A program made the translations under genes and the position numbers. A model generated the notes under the pieces. The model saw only the letters and a program-made list of their open reading frames with translations. It made no database searches and was not told the DNA's origin. Positions 47,335 through 57,980 of a DNA stretch of 64,000 nucleotides are shown here, piece after piece. Source of the stretch: Dictyophora rubrovolvata (lineage: Eukaryota > Basidiomycota > Agaricomycetes > Phallales > Phallaceae); the NCBI GenBank assembly GCA_029959195.1, contig CP114118.1, positions 744,001 to 808,000 of the forward strand. The letters are read 5' to 3'. Each line of letters starts with the position of its first letter. The stretch's first letter is position 1.

Positions 47335-50092
47335 TTATTGTTTGGAGGATTGAGCCTCTTTCATGGTCAGCCAAAGACCTTTATGGGCGTATATCGTCAA
47401 GTGCATTTTAGGCCAAACTTTCTCCAACTTTTCTCTTTCTCTGCCAGGTACAAGCGGGGAATCCCAGTTAGCGGGTGGTCTGGCATCGGGTGGTTGAGCC
47501 TGCGGTGCGAAGTCGATGCTTTCGAAAGCTTGCAGTAACCGGACGATCATCAGAGACATTTCGTTGTAAGCGAACTTTGAGAAACATTCAATTTTTCATA
47601 TACAATTCATGATTCGAAAATTTTTACCTGTTGACCGAGGCAGATACGTGGACCTAGTGAAAGTTTATTTATTATTTGAATAGAGAATAGAGGATTGGTT
47701 ACGAGATTTACTTACCTGCGTTGAATGGAAGGAAGATGAACGGGTTGGGTGTGAGATACTAAGAAATGTCGGTGAGCTATTTTTCCCTCATTCCAAACCC
47801 AAAAGTCAACAATACCTTCTGCACACGCTGATCCAAGAAACGTTCAGGGTCGAATAAGTGAGCTATTTGAGTTAGTTCAGTCGAATTGGTATACTTTTGG
47901 AACAGATAAGTAACGAACCATCAGGACCCCACAAATCAGGGCGTCGGTGCATGACGAACACGGAATATCCTATTCTACGGTGTATATGAGCATGCAGGTT
48001 ATTTGACTGAGATAAATGTATATGTTTACTCACCCGGCTCCTTTGGGGACATAGTATGGTTTTCCGAGGCCATCGATGGCTGGTAGTGTGGTAGCACGTT
48101 TGGCATAGCTGAATCGGCGTGAGCCTCCCATCATAAAAGGGAATCCAAAGACGAGCTCACCGAATATTAAATGGTCTATTAGTAAAGATTTAATTTAGTC
48201 AATTATAATAGCGAAAAAAGTTTGGCTTTCGTACACAGCAGGATACAAACGAAGAGTTTCTGCACAAAACAGGATCAATCGACGATGATCAAAAATGATA
48301 AATATGTTTTGTACAAACCGTTTATGACAGCCCGTAGGTATCGACAATCTTTTATATTCTGGTATGTTGGCCTTTCTGAAGGTCCAACAACTTCGAGAAT
48401 CTCCTTGCGAACCTTTGCCAGAACTTCAGGGTGCTGAGAAAGGCAGTAAACCAAGAATGTCAAAGTGGCTGTAGTCTTGAAAAGAGATTCTTTTTAGCAT
48501 GTCACTGAATCAAAGATTTATAGAACAATCCCTTACAGTATCTCGACCAGCGATCATAATGCTAGGTTGATGGTTTCATTACGGGAACAATTCAAACTAA
48601 GAGGGTAACGCACTTTAGCATTTCATCTCTAATCAGCTTCAAGTCTGTAAGAGAAAAAATATTGAGTGGAAAATTTCGAATTGAGCTGTCCGAAAAATAC
48701 GAACCATCAGTGATTTGAATCAAATGATCCAACAATGTCTCGGGCATCGTGTCCTTAGACTCTTCCATATTCAGATTCTTCCGAGACAGCGCATCACGCA
48801 AAATCGGCTCAATGTAACTGTGAATGACTTTTACTGCACCCTTGGTCTTGTCGCCGAATAACTCGTAAACGGGCCAAAGATCGCCCAAACGAGTACGTAA
48901 GGCGAGGATGTTTTGAGCTCGATTGAAGGCTTCGGCGAATGTGTCGCTGGTGTGTGCTGAGCTGACCGAGTTGGTTTTGGGAGAGTTCCAAGCATATGGA
49001 AGATTCGCTGAGAGACTGTTGACACAAGAACCGAACAAGAATTGAGTGGCGGAATCAAGAGTAAATCTGACATATTAATAATTTGTTAGCATAAGCCCGT
49101 TCAAAGACAAAGACTCGTGATGGGTCACCTAGATATGAGATCCTTGAAAAGGCAAAGTGAGCATTTATTTAATCAAGCCCGTTCGTTGCATGGGAATTGG
49201 CACTTACTTGGAAGTCTACGGGCTCCTGCTCGGCGGCTCTTTCTCTCAATTTATTTACTACGGCATCCGCATGGTGATTGAATAGATCGAAGTCCGTGAT
49301 TCTGTCTCGAGAGAAGAACGGACGGGTTATAGATCGATGGAATCTTTCATAATCAATGTGAATCAGACCAGAGTCTGGGAAATGAGATAAGAATATTATT
49401 TACTTCCATAAGACCCCATCAGAGTTGAAGACGCCTGTGCCCAAAACGGATTGGAAGCACCAGTTGAATAGTTCCCCTTTTTCAAAAGAGTCAAAGTCAC
49501 TAGCCAAAACTGACTGTTATAACAATGAGCAAAATCTCGATGGTCACAAACAAGTAGTAGCGCACTTTAATATGTTCAGGCTCGACTGTCACTATCTATC
49601 CGATGGTCGCTCTTAGTTAATAAAATCTTCTCGTGTAGAGATAAATTTTAACTCACCGTGTACTCATTTAAGAGTTCAAACCTCTGAATTGGACCGTACT
49701 TGTGAAGCCATTCGAACATGTAATCACCTACAAAAACAAGCAATTACTTCAGTCGTAATAAAAAACGAGAAAAGACATCAGTTCTCACCAATGTGTCCTT
49801 TGTTAAGGCTTTTGATCATACGAAGGAGAGTGTCGATACCGAAGAAATAAGTCACGGATGGAGCAAATCTCGCTCCGAGACGTTTTGCTTCCATTATAGT
49901 TTGAATTTTATGAACAAAGGTTGTAAGGGTGAATAGAACAGTCCAAAGAATGAAAAACAGGGCTAGCCATAGATAGATTGGAAGATGTAGGTCTAGATAA
50001 TAAGAAGAGACAGATATCGAAACATAGACGAAAAGAAGTTTAGTGAGAATGTTCAGAACAAAAGTTACACCAGGAGTGAGAACAGAACCCAT
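47335..50092 (-). CDS. Cytochrome P450, CYP63-like
   Basis: Membrane-anchored haem monooxygenase, about a dozen exons. Start [20 protein letters not shown] with two hydrophobic N-terminal segments (the second [20 protein letters not shown]). Then [18 protein letters not shown] and the [21 protein letters not shown] region. I-helix oxygen-binding motif IMIAGRDTT, with [20 protein letters not shown]. ExxR is ETLRLYPAV. The PERF-like motif is [10 protein letters not shown], and the haem loop is [20 protein letters not shown] with its cysteine ligand. The C-terminus ([17 protein letters not shown] ... [20 protein letters not shown]) is characteristic of the CYP63 group, known from wood-decay fungi to oxidise alkanes, fatty acids and aromatics. 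All key P450 residues are present. Substrate unknown. It is tail-to-tail with the large membrane protein (188 bases apart). Confidence 0.92.
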
Positions 50093-53000
50093 TGAAAGAG
50101 CGAGTGTCAGGTATTTGGGGGTAAAGTGGGACGTGACGAAGAAAGTGTTGTTTTATTTATACGGAGCGAGAGATCATCATTTTTTAATGTTTTTTCAAAA
50201 AAATGGTAATAAATACGATAATCCGGGATATTATTACAGCCGTATACATATGAGACGGAAGCGCAAATCAAAGAGGGCAATATGTAGACGGAAGATGGAG
50301 GAAATCAATTCAAATAGAATGACGCCAGGTAATCATCGCGCGGCAGTCCGGACCAAAGGCAAGAACTTTGTGACCTCACTGATGGACCCCTGAACGTGCT
50401 TTCATCCCCTTTTCTGATTTTCCGCCATGGATTGGACAGCTTGGGTTGGAAGAAACCCCTGATTGGATGATGCAATTGAGGTGCTGTCGAGTTCACATAG
50501 CTGTTGAGCTATAAACTAGTACATTCTGTATGTTAGTAGCATATGGTACATACATACCAGCGCGTTTTAGTGAACAAGCGGGGATTGATACGCTCAGTTC
50601 TAATCGGGCCTAGCTGGAAAGCCGTGTTTTGGAGCTTTGAGCCGAACGATGGCAGAGCTTGTGGCGGCAAGGCACAGCTTTTCTGATGATGAGAGAGGTT
50701 CAAAAGTATATCTCAACTGGAATTTTCCGATTAGAAATCCTTGACTACTAACCTTTGGCCGCTCCTGGGCCTGAGTGTTAATCATACATCCTTGTCTCAC
50801 AAGATGGGCACGTCGCCAGGAGAATTGCTCGACAAATTTCAAACAAAAAGTTCGAACGAGATGTCCGAGGTTATCAACAATCCAGCCAGACTTATTCATG
50901 GTGGTGCGCTTGTATACCCGGCTCGACCTGAATCACTTTGAGTGATCCCCAACGCTTTTCAAAAAGGAATTAGGTTGGACAAGCGGTTATCACTAGCATT
51001 ATCGACAATGGCACAGAATTCTTCGCTAGAAAATCTGGCTTTAATAAGGAAATGTTTGTAAGATTTACAGAAGGACCTGTGTACTCAGCTGTATTCAAGT
51101 CTTGAATGGTTGTAAGGTGAATATAAACCTGTACTGATATGACACTCCATGTAGTTATAGTAGTCGGAGTTACTGCTGCAGCTCTGCAGGCCAGCTTGGC
51201 TTGGCCATAGTGAGCGCTACAGACTTCTGTCGGGTAAGAAAGGGACGCCCGCGCACGGACCACTTGATTTTCTTATATAAGCTTTTTTCGACGTGGCCAT
51301 TCTTGCATCTCGACATCGATGTGAGGTGAGTATTTGTCTGATATTTCTTTTCGGATTTTCCTTTTTCCCGCAGATCTGTCGATGTTGACAATAGACCTTT
51401 TGTTCACATTGACAGTCTGTATACGCCCTTTGATATGATGTTTTTATTCTCTTCCCCGTCTTATACGACCATGCCGAGGAGTAAGAGAGCTTGTTCGCAA
51501 CAAGCTGTATCCTTTGGGGTACTTAGACACTTGCCAGTGTCGTCTCGTCTGATCTTCCATAATTTGTTTCTATAAAATTTGGAAACGCCGATCCTAATCG
51601 TGCTTCTCTGCAGGTTTTTCCGTGATCATGTACAAAAAAAGTTTTTGGTGTTCTTTTTCGGTTAGTCAAGTTCTTTTCTTCCTTCATTGGGGCGCATTCT
51701 CTTCTAGTAGGATGAAAACCTTTCCAACATTCGCAGTTTCCACTTAAGCGTCGCTTCTAGCGAAGTTACTCCCTGACGTCTCATTTCTATACTCCCCCTT
51801 CCTGTGTACCCCGAACCCAATTCAGGTCACGGAAGTTGTGGGCCGATGTCACTTGTGGTATTTGCGCTGCACTTGAGGTTGGGGTTGACGCGATGAAGGT
51901 TTAAACCTTCCTTGGATGTCTGACCTTTTGAGATTGCGCCCTCACCTCATCCCTCCCGTTTTCGTTAAATGAGATAACTAATCCTATTGACAGATTTGGA
52001 ACTAAATTTATTTATAACTTGTAGTCTAAATACCATGATAATTATATTTAGGAATATAAGTCCCTTGTTTACTATTAGTGTCAAACGAAACCGTTGTTTC
52101 TGGTATCTTGTGGAGGTCTGTCGTTCTGCTAATAGCTCTCAGGTGCAATGACAAGTTCATGATCTTCCCAAGACGACCGCGCATTTAAATGGTGAAAGTT
52201 TTTTCGTGCGTTGGTACGGAAAATATGGATCGAGGCTGGAAGGAGGGACCTGGCATGTTCGCTTAGTAATAGATCGGTGGGTCATCTAGATACCGAAGCT
52301 CTTGCAGAATATTTTAGTCGGCCATGCAAGTAGAATACCATGGTTTGTTGTTTGTACTATATACGCCGTTCTGGAAAAGGTGTGTAATCCGAGTACCCGA
52401 CTTCATGGTTATAATCATGTGAAATTAGTTTCGAGTCTAAATTAGCCTATATCTTGGCCTCAGCTACACGCCCAACTGGGGGGACAGGTTATTTTCACCT
52501 GATCTAGCTTCAATTCAGTTTTTTATTCAGTCGTTGGCGTCAAATCTTAAGCGGCATCAAGCGGATTGTTGTGATTTGCCCATTCCAGGTTTTGCTAGAT
52601 CAGGTGAAAATAACCTGCACCCTCAGTTGGGCGTGTACTCGGTCTGTATGTGAAGTAATATAATTAGTTTGGGCTATGTTGTGCGACTAAGGCATATATA
52701 GTTTGGACTTCAGTCTAAGAACGGTCTCGTGTTCTACCCTCCTTCCTCTGCCCGATGTTGAGGTTTAAGATTCAAGTCACGAGTTGTTAATCGCGATGAT
52801 ATCTCCCCCTGCTCTCGAGGCTTGATGAAGAAGATCCGTAGTCAACTAGTCACTGCCAACTATTGTTGGCTGACTTAGGACTAGCTAGTACTAGTATTAG
52901 TGTAAGAACCCGATGACAGCAGCGGCGACGGCTCGGTACTTGTACCTTTCCTTTCTATGGATGAAAAGGAGTAACAAAATCCCTAGTAAACCTTCTCGCG

Positions 53001-53141
53001 ACACTACACGCAAAAGCAGGGATTGTCTTGACAGTTGCTTGACACCAGCCCAACGTTAGTGAGCGGCTGCTTTTACGTAAGTATTCAAAAATTGCCGCGG
53101 TTGCAGCCGCGGGCAGACTCTACGGTGTGTGGAATAACTAC
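50093..53141. other. 3-kb gene-free stretch
   Basis: No gene I can support between the divergent P450 (-) and RRP36 (+). A minus-strand frame at 50600-50899 starts with a real ATG but has no recognisable feature. A MITE lies at 52467-52635. Long T-rich/CT-rich patches lie around 51290-51420 and 51640-51800. No tRNA or rRNA was found by eye. Confidence 0.5.
52467..52635. mobile_element. MITE, 169 bp, 41-bp terminal inverted repeats, TA flanks
   Basis: The left arm at 52467-52507 begins CACGCCCAACTG and ends CACCTGATCTAG. The right arm at 52595-52635 is its reverse complement with 3 mismatches in 41. The inner 24 bases of the arms (AGGTTATTTTCACCTG and neighbours) match exactly. TA stands directly outside both ends (52465-52466 and 52636-52637), as in Tc1/mariner-type target duplication. 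The 87-bp centre has no coding capacity, so it depends on a transposase encoded elsewhere. The high arm identity suggests a fairly recent insertion or constraint on the hairpin. The superfamily is an inference from the TA and the CAC terminus. Confidence 0.85.
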
Positions 53142-54474
53142 ATGTCTTTGCGTCATGCAGAACTGAAGCTCCATGATTCCGATGTTGATGACCATCTTTC
53201 AGATGAAAATGAAACTGCTGATTTTGATCGGCCTCGTGTAGCTCAGTGGGTAGATGAAGAAGACTTAGACGAAGATGATCAGAGTGGTGATGAAAGCCCA
53301 TCCGAAACTCATTCAAACTCGAACATAGGTGCCAATGAGAAATTTGTATGCCATTCGTATTTATTCTTTATCGTATAGTAACTTAAAATTCATGCAGAAT
53401 AGGCTAGAAAAAGGTAATTGTTGTAACTCCCGGAGTCCCTTGGCGTAAGGATCCTTTCTCATTATTCGATTTAGACCTGTCCCAGTTACCTCTGGGTGCC
53501 ATTGTCAAGGCTCGAAAAACTATGAAAAGACCAGAGGGATCGTCGTCATCGTCTTCTGAGGAATCTGAATCTGAGATGGCTTCGGAACCTGAAGACTTTG
53601 ATGAGGAACATACCAAAAAAAAGTCTAAAGAAGCTCATCATCGTTCTAATAAACATGCGTACGTGAAATGTCACTCGGAAAGTTACTTTACTTAAGTCCA
53701 TCAAAACAGTCCTATGGAGTTGTCCTCAAAGAAACCAATTACAAGACGACGGCAAGTTGTGGAGGTACATCATAGTGTGAGTTTTTTTCCTAGAGAAAAC
53801 CACGATGCAGCAATCTAATCTAGTTCATTAGAAACCTCGTGATCCACGGTTTTCAGATCTGTCAGGATCATTGGATATCAATCGCTATCAATCACAGTAT
53901 GGTTTTTTAAACGACATGCATAAGGAAGAGTTTTCGACACTGAAAGCCTCACTTGCTCGAGCTCGTAAACTTCTTGCTACCTCACCTTTGCATTTAAGGG
54001 AAAGCAGAGAAAAAGAAGTGGAACGTCTCGAGAAAGCTTTGAAAAAAACCGAAAGTGTGGTCAACAGAGAACGACAACAACAGGTTGAATCTCAAGCTCT
54101 GAACAAGTTGAGAAAGGAGGAGAAAGAGAAACAAAAAACCGGGAAGAAGGCTTGGTGGTTGAAGAAATGTATTTGAAATTTTGTCTCATCGAGTTGGGAG
54201 GTGTTTGGCTAATTTTATTATTATAGCTGACGAGAAAGCTATTCGACAGCGTGCGAGGTTAGATGCTTTAGCAGAATCAGGTGGTCAAAGAGCAGTCAAA
54301 AAAGCCGAGGAAAGGAAGCAGCGAAAGATTGGACAAAAAGAAAAGAAATCCCGACCCTTCCCGGCTCCTCCACGTCCACAGTCAGAAAATAATTCAAGTG
54401 GCTCAAAGAAACGCGGAGGGGATAAAAATGGGCAGCATTCCCGGAATGCAAAGCGTCCCCGGTTAGACCGGTAG
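53142..54474 (+). CDS. RRP36: rRNA biogenesis protein RRP36
   Basis: RRP36 is a nucleolar small-subunit processome factor needed for early cleavage of the 35S pre-rRNA. Start chosen at the ATG at 53142 (MSLRHAELKLHDSDVDDHLS); an upstream GTG in frame is not a start. The N-terminal exons are very acidic (QWVDEEDLDEDDQSGDE; SSSSSSEESESEMASEPEDF), with KKVIVVTPGVPWRKDPFSLF between. The family core is KPRDPRFSDLSGSLDINRYQ then SQYGFLNDMHKEEFSTLKAS, then a basic coiled coil (EKEVERLEKALKKTESVVNR) and GKKAWWLKKS. The last exon continues DEKAIRQRARLDAL and ends SRNAKRPRLDR, TAG. The KPRDPRF and YGFLND motifs with the following coiled coil are diagnostic. Five introns were inferred, all 50-65 bases. 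The next gene starts 48 bases after the stop. Confidence 0.9.
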
Positions 54475-54522
54475 AATAGATATTCAAACTCAGCTTAGCA
54501 TTTGATTTCCAAACTCTTTTGT

Positions 54523-55917
54523 ATGTCTCTACTACAGCATTATGAAACCTTTTTGATACACAACTCGTCTACTATTGCGACAATTGGTGTGTTTTCATAC
54601 GTATTTAATGTCTGCTCAAATCCTGAAGAAGTGTCACTTGTTTGCTAGAATCATCGTTGCGCTCCCTCACATGGTTTCTACCAGGTCGTTTCAAAGACGC
54701 TGAATTAGGATCTGAAGCTCGTTAGTTATGCTTTATTCGTTGTCTTCTTTTATTCTCGCTGATACACCCCTCGTTAGTTTCTGCAATTCTTAATCTTTTA
54801 AGCCTGTATCATGACACCATAATCGGGCGACGACTTGCTCAAGTCCCTAAATGGAAGCCCTTAATTCCGCCTTCGTTGAACTCGCGTTATACGCGAGCGT
54901 GGGCAGATAAAGATCGTTTATACAAATGGGCTGCAAGAGCACTTGAAGTCATCAAATTCACCGAGTTACTCCTTGAAATGGGTCTTCGTCGAAAACTGGG
55001 AGAGAAGGGACGCTGGCGTAGTATTATTGCGCTTGAAGTAGTAAAGTATGAAGTCATGTGTTATTTCTATTTAAATGCTTATACATTGTTGCAGGGCCAT
55101 ACTCCGTATCGCACTTCTCAAACTCACTCGACGGCCGTTAATCTCGCCTCCATTACCGGAAAGAGATTTTGATCCTGCCAATCTTCCTTCCTTGGATTTT
55201 GAAATGTTTGAATCCCGGTCTTTACCCAAACAGTCTTCTCCTTCTCCTTCTCCTTCTCCTTCTCCTACCCCTGATCACTTGAAAAACAACCACGTTAGTG
55301 TGGATATTCCAAATCCCCTCCTAACAGAGAAGCCTACGGACGGTACCGCCTCACCAGTTGAACGTTATCTCCTCCCAAAAGCTTTGTTTCCCTCGTCTTT
55401 GAAACAGCCTACTTTCCTAGTTGACTCATTGTCGTCTCCGAGAGACTGGCTCGCCGAACTGATTCACATACTAAGACCGCTTATATACGGTGGGTAGTGA
55501 AAAGGAGGTACAGTAAATCTATCTGACACGACTTTCTTTAACATAGTTATTACACTGTCTCGAAATTCCACCACACCTAATCCTCTCATTCTGTCACTTG
55601 CGCTGGACCTCTCTTCAAGGTACCTCCGTCGCTCTCCATCTCTTTCGTCTGCACTAGAGCGCGCAGAATATGCTCGTAGAGATAGGGATTTGTTGTGGTA
55701 TCTATTCCGAGGTCAAATATGGGAATCATATACACGGTTTGACAATCTACTGCTACTTAATTTCTGGCTCATTTCTTTTTTTAGTCCCAAACTGGCTAGT
55801 TTGGCTGATAAGGCCGCCACTGCTCCCGTCCTCGGTTTAATAAGTGCTTTCATAAGAGATTGGATGCCTCTGATTGATGACTATTACTACTGTAATTGCT
55901 TTACTTTCTCCATATAA
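54523..55917 (+). CDS. PEX16: Peroxisomal biogenesis factor PEX16
   Basis: PEX16 is a membrane peroxin that helps bring proteins and membrane to early peroxisomes. Exons 54523-54586 and 54649-54720, then from 54778: MSLLQHYETFLIHNSSTIAT, IESSLRSLTWFLPGRFKDAE and LSAILNLLSLYHDTIIGRRL. These short first exons make the start easy to miss. Then SRYTRAWADKDRLYKWAARA, LEVIKFTELLLEMGLRRKLG, AILRIALLKLTRRPLISPPL, SSPRDWLAELIHILRPLIY, VITLSRNSTTPNPLILSLAL and SRYLRRSPSLSSALERAEYA. The SLTWFLPGRF, YTRAW and RP-rich LLKLT.RP motifs define the family. A coding hexamer repeat (CTTCTC)n near 55238-55267 gives a Ser-Pro run. The C-terminus reads LIDDYYYCNCFTFSI before TAA at 55917; an alternative splice just before the end is possible. 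Confidence 0.92.
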
Positions 55918-56219
55918 GGGCCTTCTCAGCTGACAGTGCTAATAGACACCGCAACATGATGCTCACCAAACGGTTCGAGTTGCGATGTTGTTTCTGTACT
56001 ATTGAAATCTTCTTGAAACTGCCGGTCATTGAGTAAATGAGTCACTCTGAAAAGATAATTTTTTCGTTCTTCATCCTGATTGCGATTGCCCTGTGAAAGC
56101 TGAGATTGTGTAATGCTCTTTTTTTTCATTGGTTAATTCCATTATTTATTAAATTCGAGATTAGCATATGTTTTTTAGATAAAAACAAATAACAATACAA
56201 TATTAATATTCCAATAGAT
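55918..56219. other. Intergenic between convergent genes
   Basis: About 300 bases between the PEX16 stop (+) and the stop of the unknown gene (-). AT-rich; no feature seen. Confidence 0.5.
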
Positions 56220-57490
56220 TTAAGCCAAACCTCCAAGGATATCAAAGACATTCTTTGCATAAGAACGAAATGCTGGCAAGTTGGTCATCTTCAAAGCCAG
56301 CATATTAATACGGGTAGCAAATTGAAGGGCACGTCCTTCTACACTTATTCGCAACCCTTCTTCATCCGCCGACGACCGACTTGTTTCATTCTCCCCTAAA
56401 CCATCTAGCAATATCTTCCTGACTCTGTCAATTCGAGGCACCCCAAGTGGTATTCCTTCAGTAACCATTCTTATGGCGTCCTCGTCATCTTTCATAGCGG
56501 TTTTCGACGCTTCCTCCTCAATTGAATCGAATTCGAACATGAGAGGACGTAATGGTACGGGACAATCTTCGATTGTAAAACGCATGTCTAGAGCTCCTCT
56601 GACAGTTCCTCGTGGCGTCAACGAGGCCTCCAGTATAGCTAATGCTACACTGGCAAAGTATGCACGGGGAGGGTCTGTCTTCATGGCCGTTTTGATAGAA
56701 GGTGTTGAAGATATGACATCGCCCAAGGATGCGAAAAGCGTCTCACGAATATGAATAATCACAGGTTCATTTTCTAAGAGTTTCCTGGCTTTTTCTGACG
56801 GAGGGCTCTGAGGTGAATCTTTTTCCACATACGAAGGAGGCGGCGTGAATTTGGCTTGCGACGTTTCTCCTCTGTCACTCCCGTTCGCATTCAGTGCGAC
56901 CTGGAGGTCAGTTTGAAATCTCTCTTGGAAAGTTCTCCGTTGACTAATTTCGACTGCAACTCCCCGAAGTTGGGCTGCGATAATGTTCAGAGCATGCCTA
57001 TGACCAATAGGTTCTAGATCGCACACAATTCGAGCCAGGTCGTGCTGTCTATTAGACTGCAATCTTTGGATAATTGGGACAGTTGATTCCCAAACTTGGA
57101 ACATTGGGAGAAATACTGGTGGGCAATTATCGCGTGACAGGGTGACTTGATCGAAGGGTGCGTCCTGCCCTTTAGCGGGAAGAGGAACCGAAGGAGGTGT
57201 AGTTGTGGAGCGGAGTGCGGCAAAAAATAGACACAGGGCAGGGGCTTAAGAAGGGTCGTTGATGATTGCACGAGATGATGAATTCGTATCAAGTACTTAC
57301 CTGACACCATTAAGTCACTCTCTGCGCTTGCCAAAGTCTCTGCGTCGAGTAGCTTCTCAGCCTTTGCTTGAGCTAATGCGGATTGCAGAAACGAGTGGAA
57401 CCCCTCAATAACTTGTTGTTCGGTGAGGGTTGGAGGAGTTTCGAATGGGTTTAAGAATGTGTCCGATGATGATGGCTGCATGTCAGTCAT
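56220..57490 (-). CDS. Uncharacterised helical protein, two exons
   Basis: Start at 57490 (MTDMQPSSSDTFLNPFETPP); a second ATG three codons on is equally possible. Exon 1 continues TEQQVIEGFHSFLQSALAQA and ends DLMVS at a GTAAGT donor near 57302. The intron (about 60 bases) joins APALCLFFAALRSTTTPPSV and FDQVTLSRDNCPPVFLPMFQ. The rest is mostly helical: ESTVPIIQRLQSNRQHDLAR, RHALNIIAAQLRGVAVEISQ, then a Pro-rich linker, IHIRETLFASLGDVISSTPS and MLALKMTNLPAFRSYAKNVF, stop at 56220. Splicing and composition make it a solid gene. I do not recognise a domain. No signal peptide or membrane segment. It is divergent from TEL2 with 490 bases between. Confidence 0.75.
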
Positions 57491-57980
57491 GTACAGAAAA
57501 TAAGTGTGGTATGTTCCCACTCCGTATTACGAAAGTTATAAACTGCGTACTAAGGGAACAGGATTCGTATCCACCGTTACATAATGATCGTGATGGCCGA
57601 AAATTGCTTTGTGCGAAGTAACCCTATCGGAACAGCAAATAGAAATCGAAAGGGTTGAAAAGTTGAAACGGAGCCGAGGAAAGTCATAGCAAAGCAGGAT
57701 TTCCTAAGCGAAAATGCTAGGAATTGAAGCCTCTTGATCCGGACGGTGAATGGGATTGTGCGCGTCTTTAGCTTATAAAGAACTATAATCGTAAATAGGT
57801 TTAGTTTGAACATCTCCGGGGAAAGTGTACACCGACAGATGACTCCGTTGTATACGTGACCCGATGAAGATCAAGAAAGAACAATCATGAGGCTGGGCAA
57901 AGGCTCTTGGGCAAACTGTGGGAGACTGTAGGTCCTGATCACGAGTCGTGACAGCGTGACTACTCCATTATGTCAGCGGC
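57491..57980. promoter_or_regulatory. Divergent promoter region upstream of TEL2
   Basis: About 490 bases between the start codons of the unknown gene (-) and TEL2 (+). No open frame is credible. Specific elements could not be identified. Confidence 0.45.

Noticed and set aside
50600-50899. Minus-strand frame with a true ATG upstream of the P450
   Set aside because: No recognisable motif, no neighbouring exons, no signal peptide; could be chance. Left unannotated.
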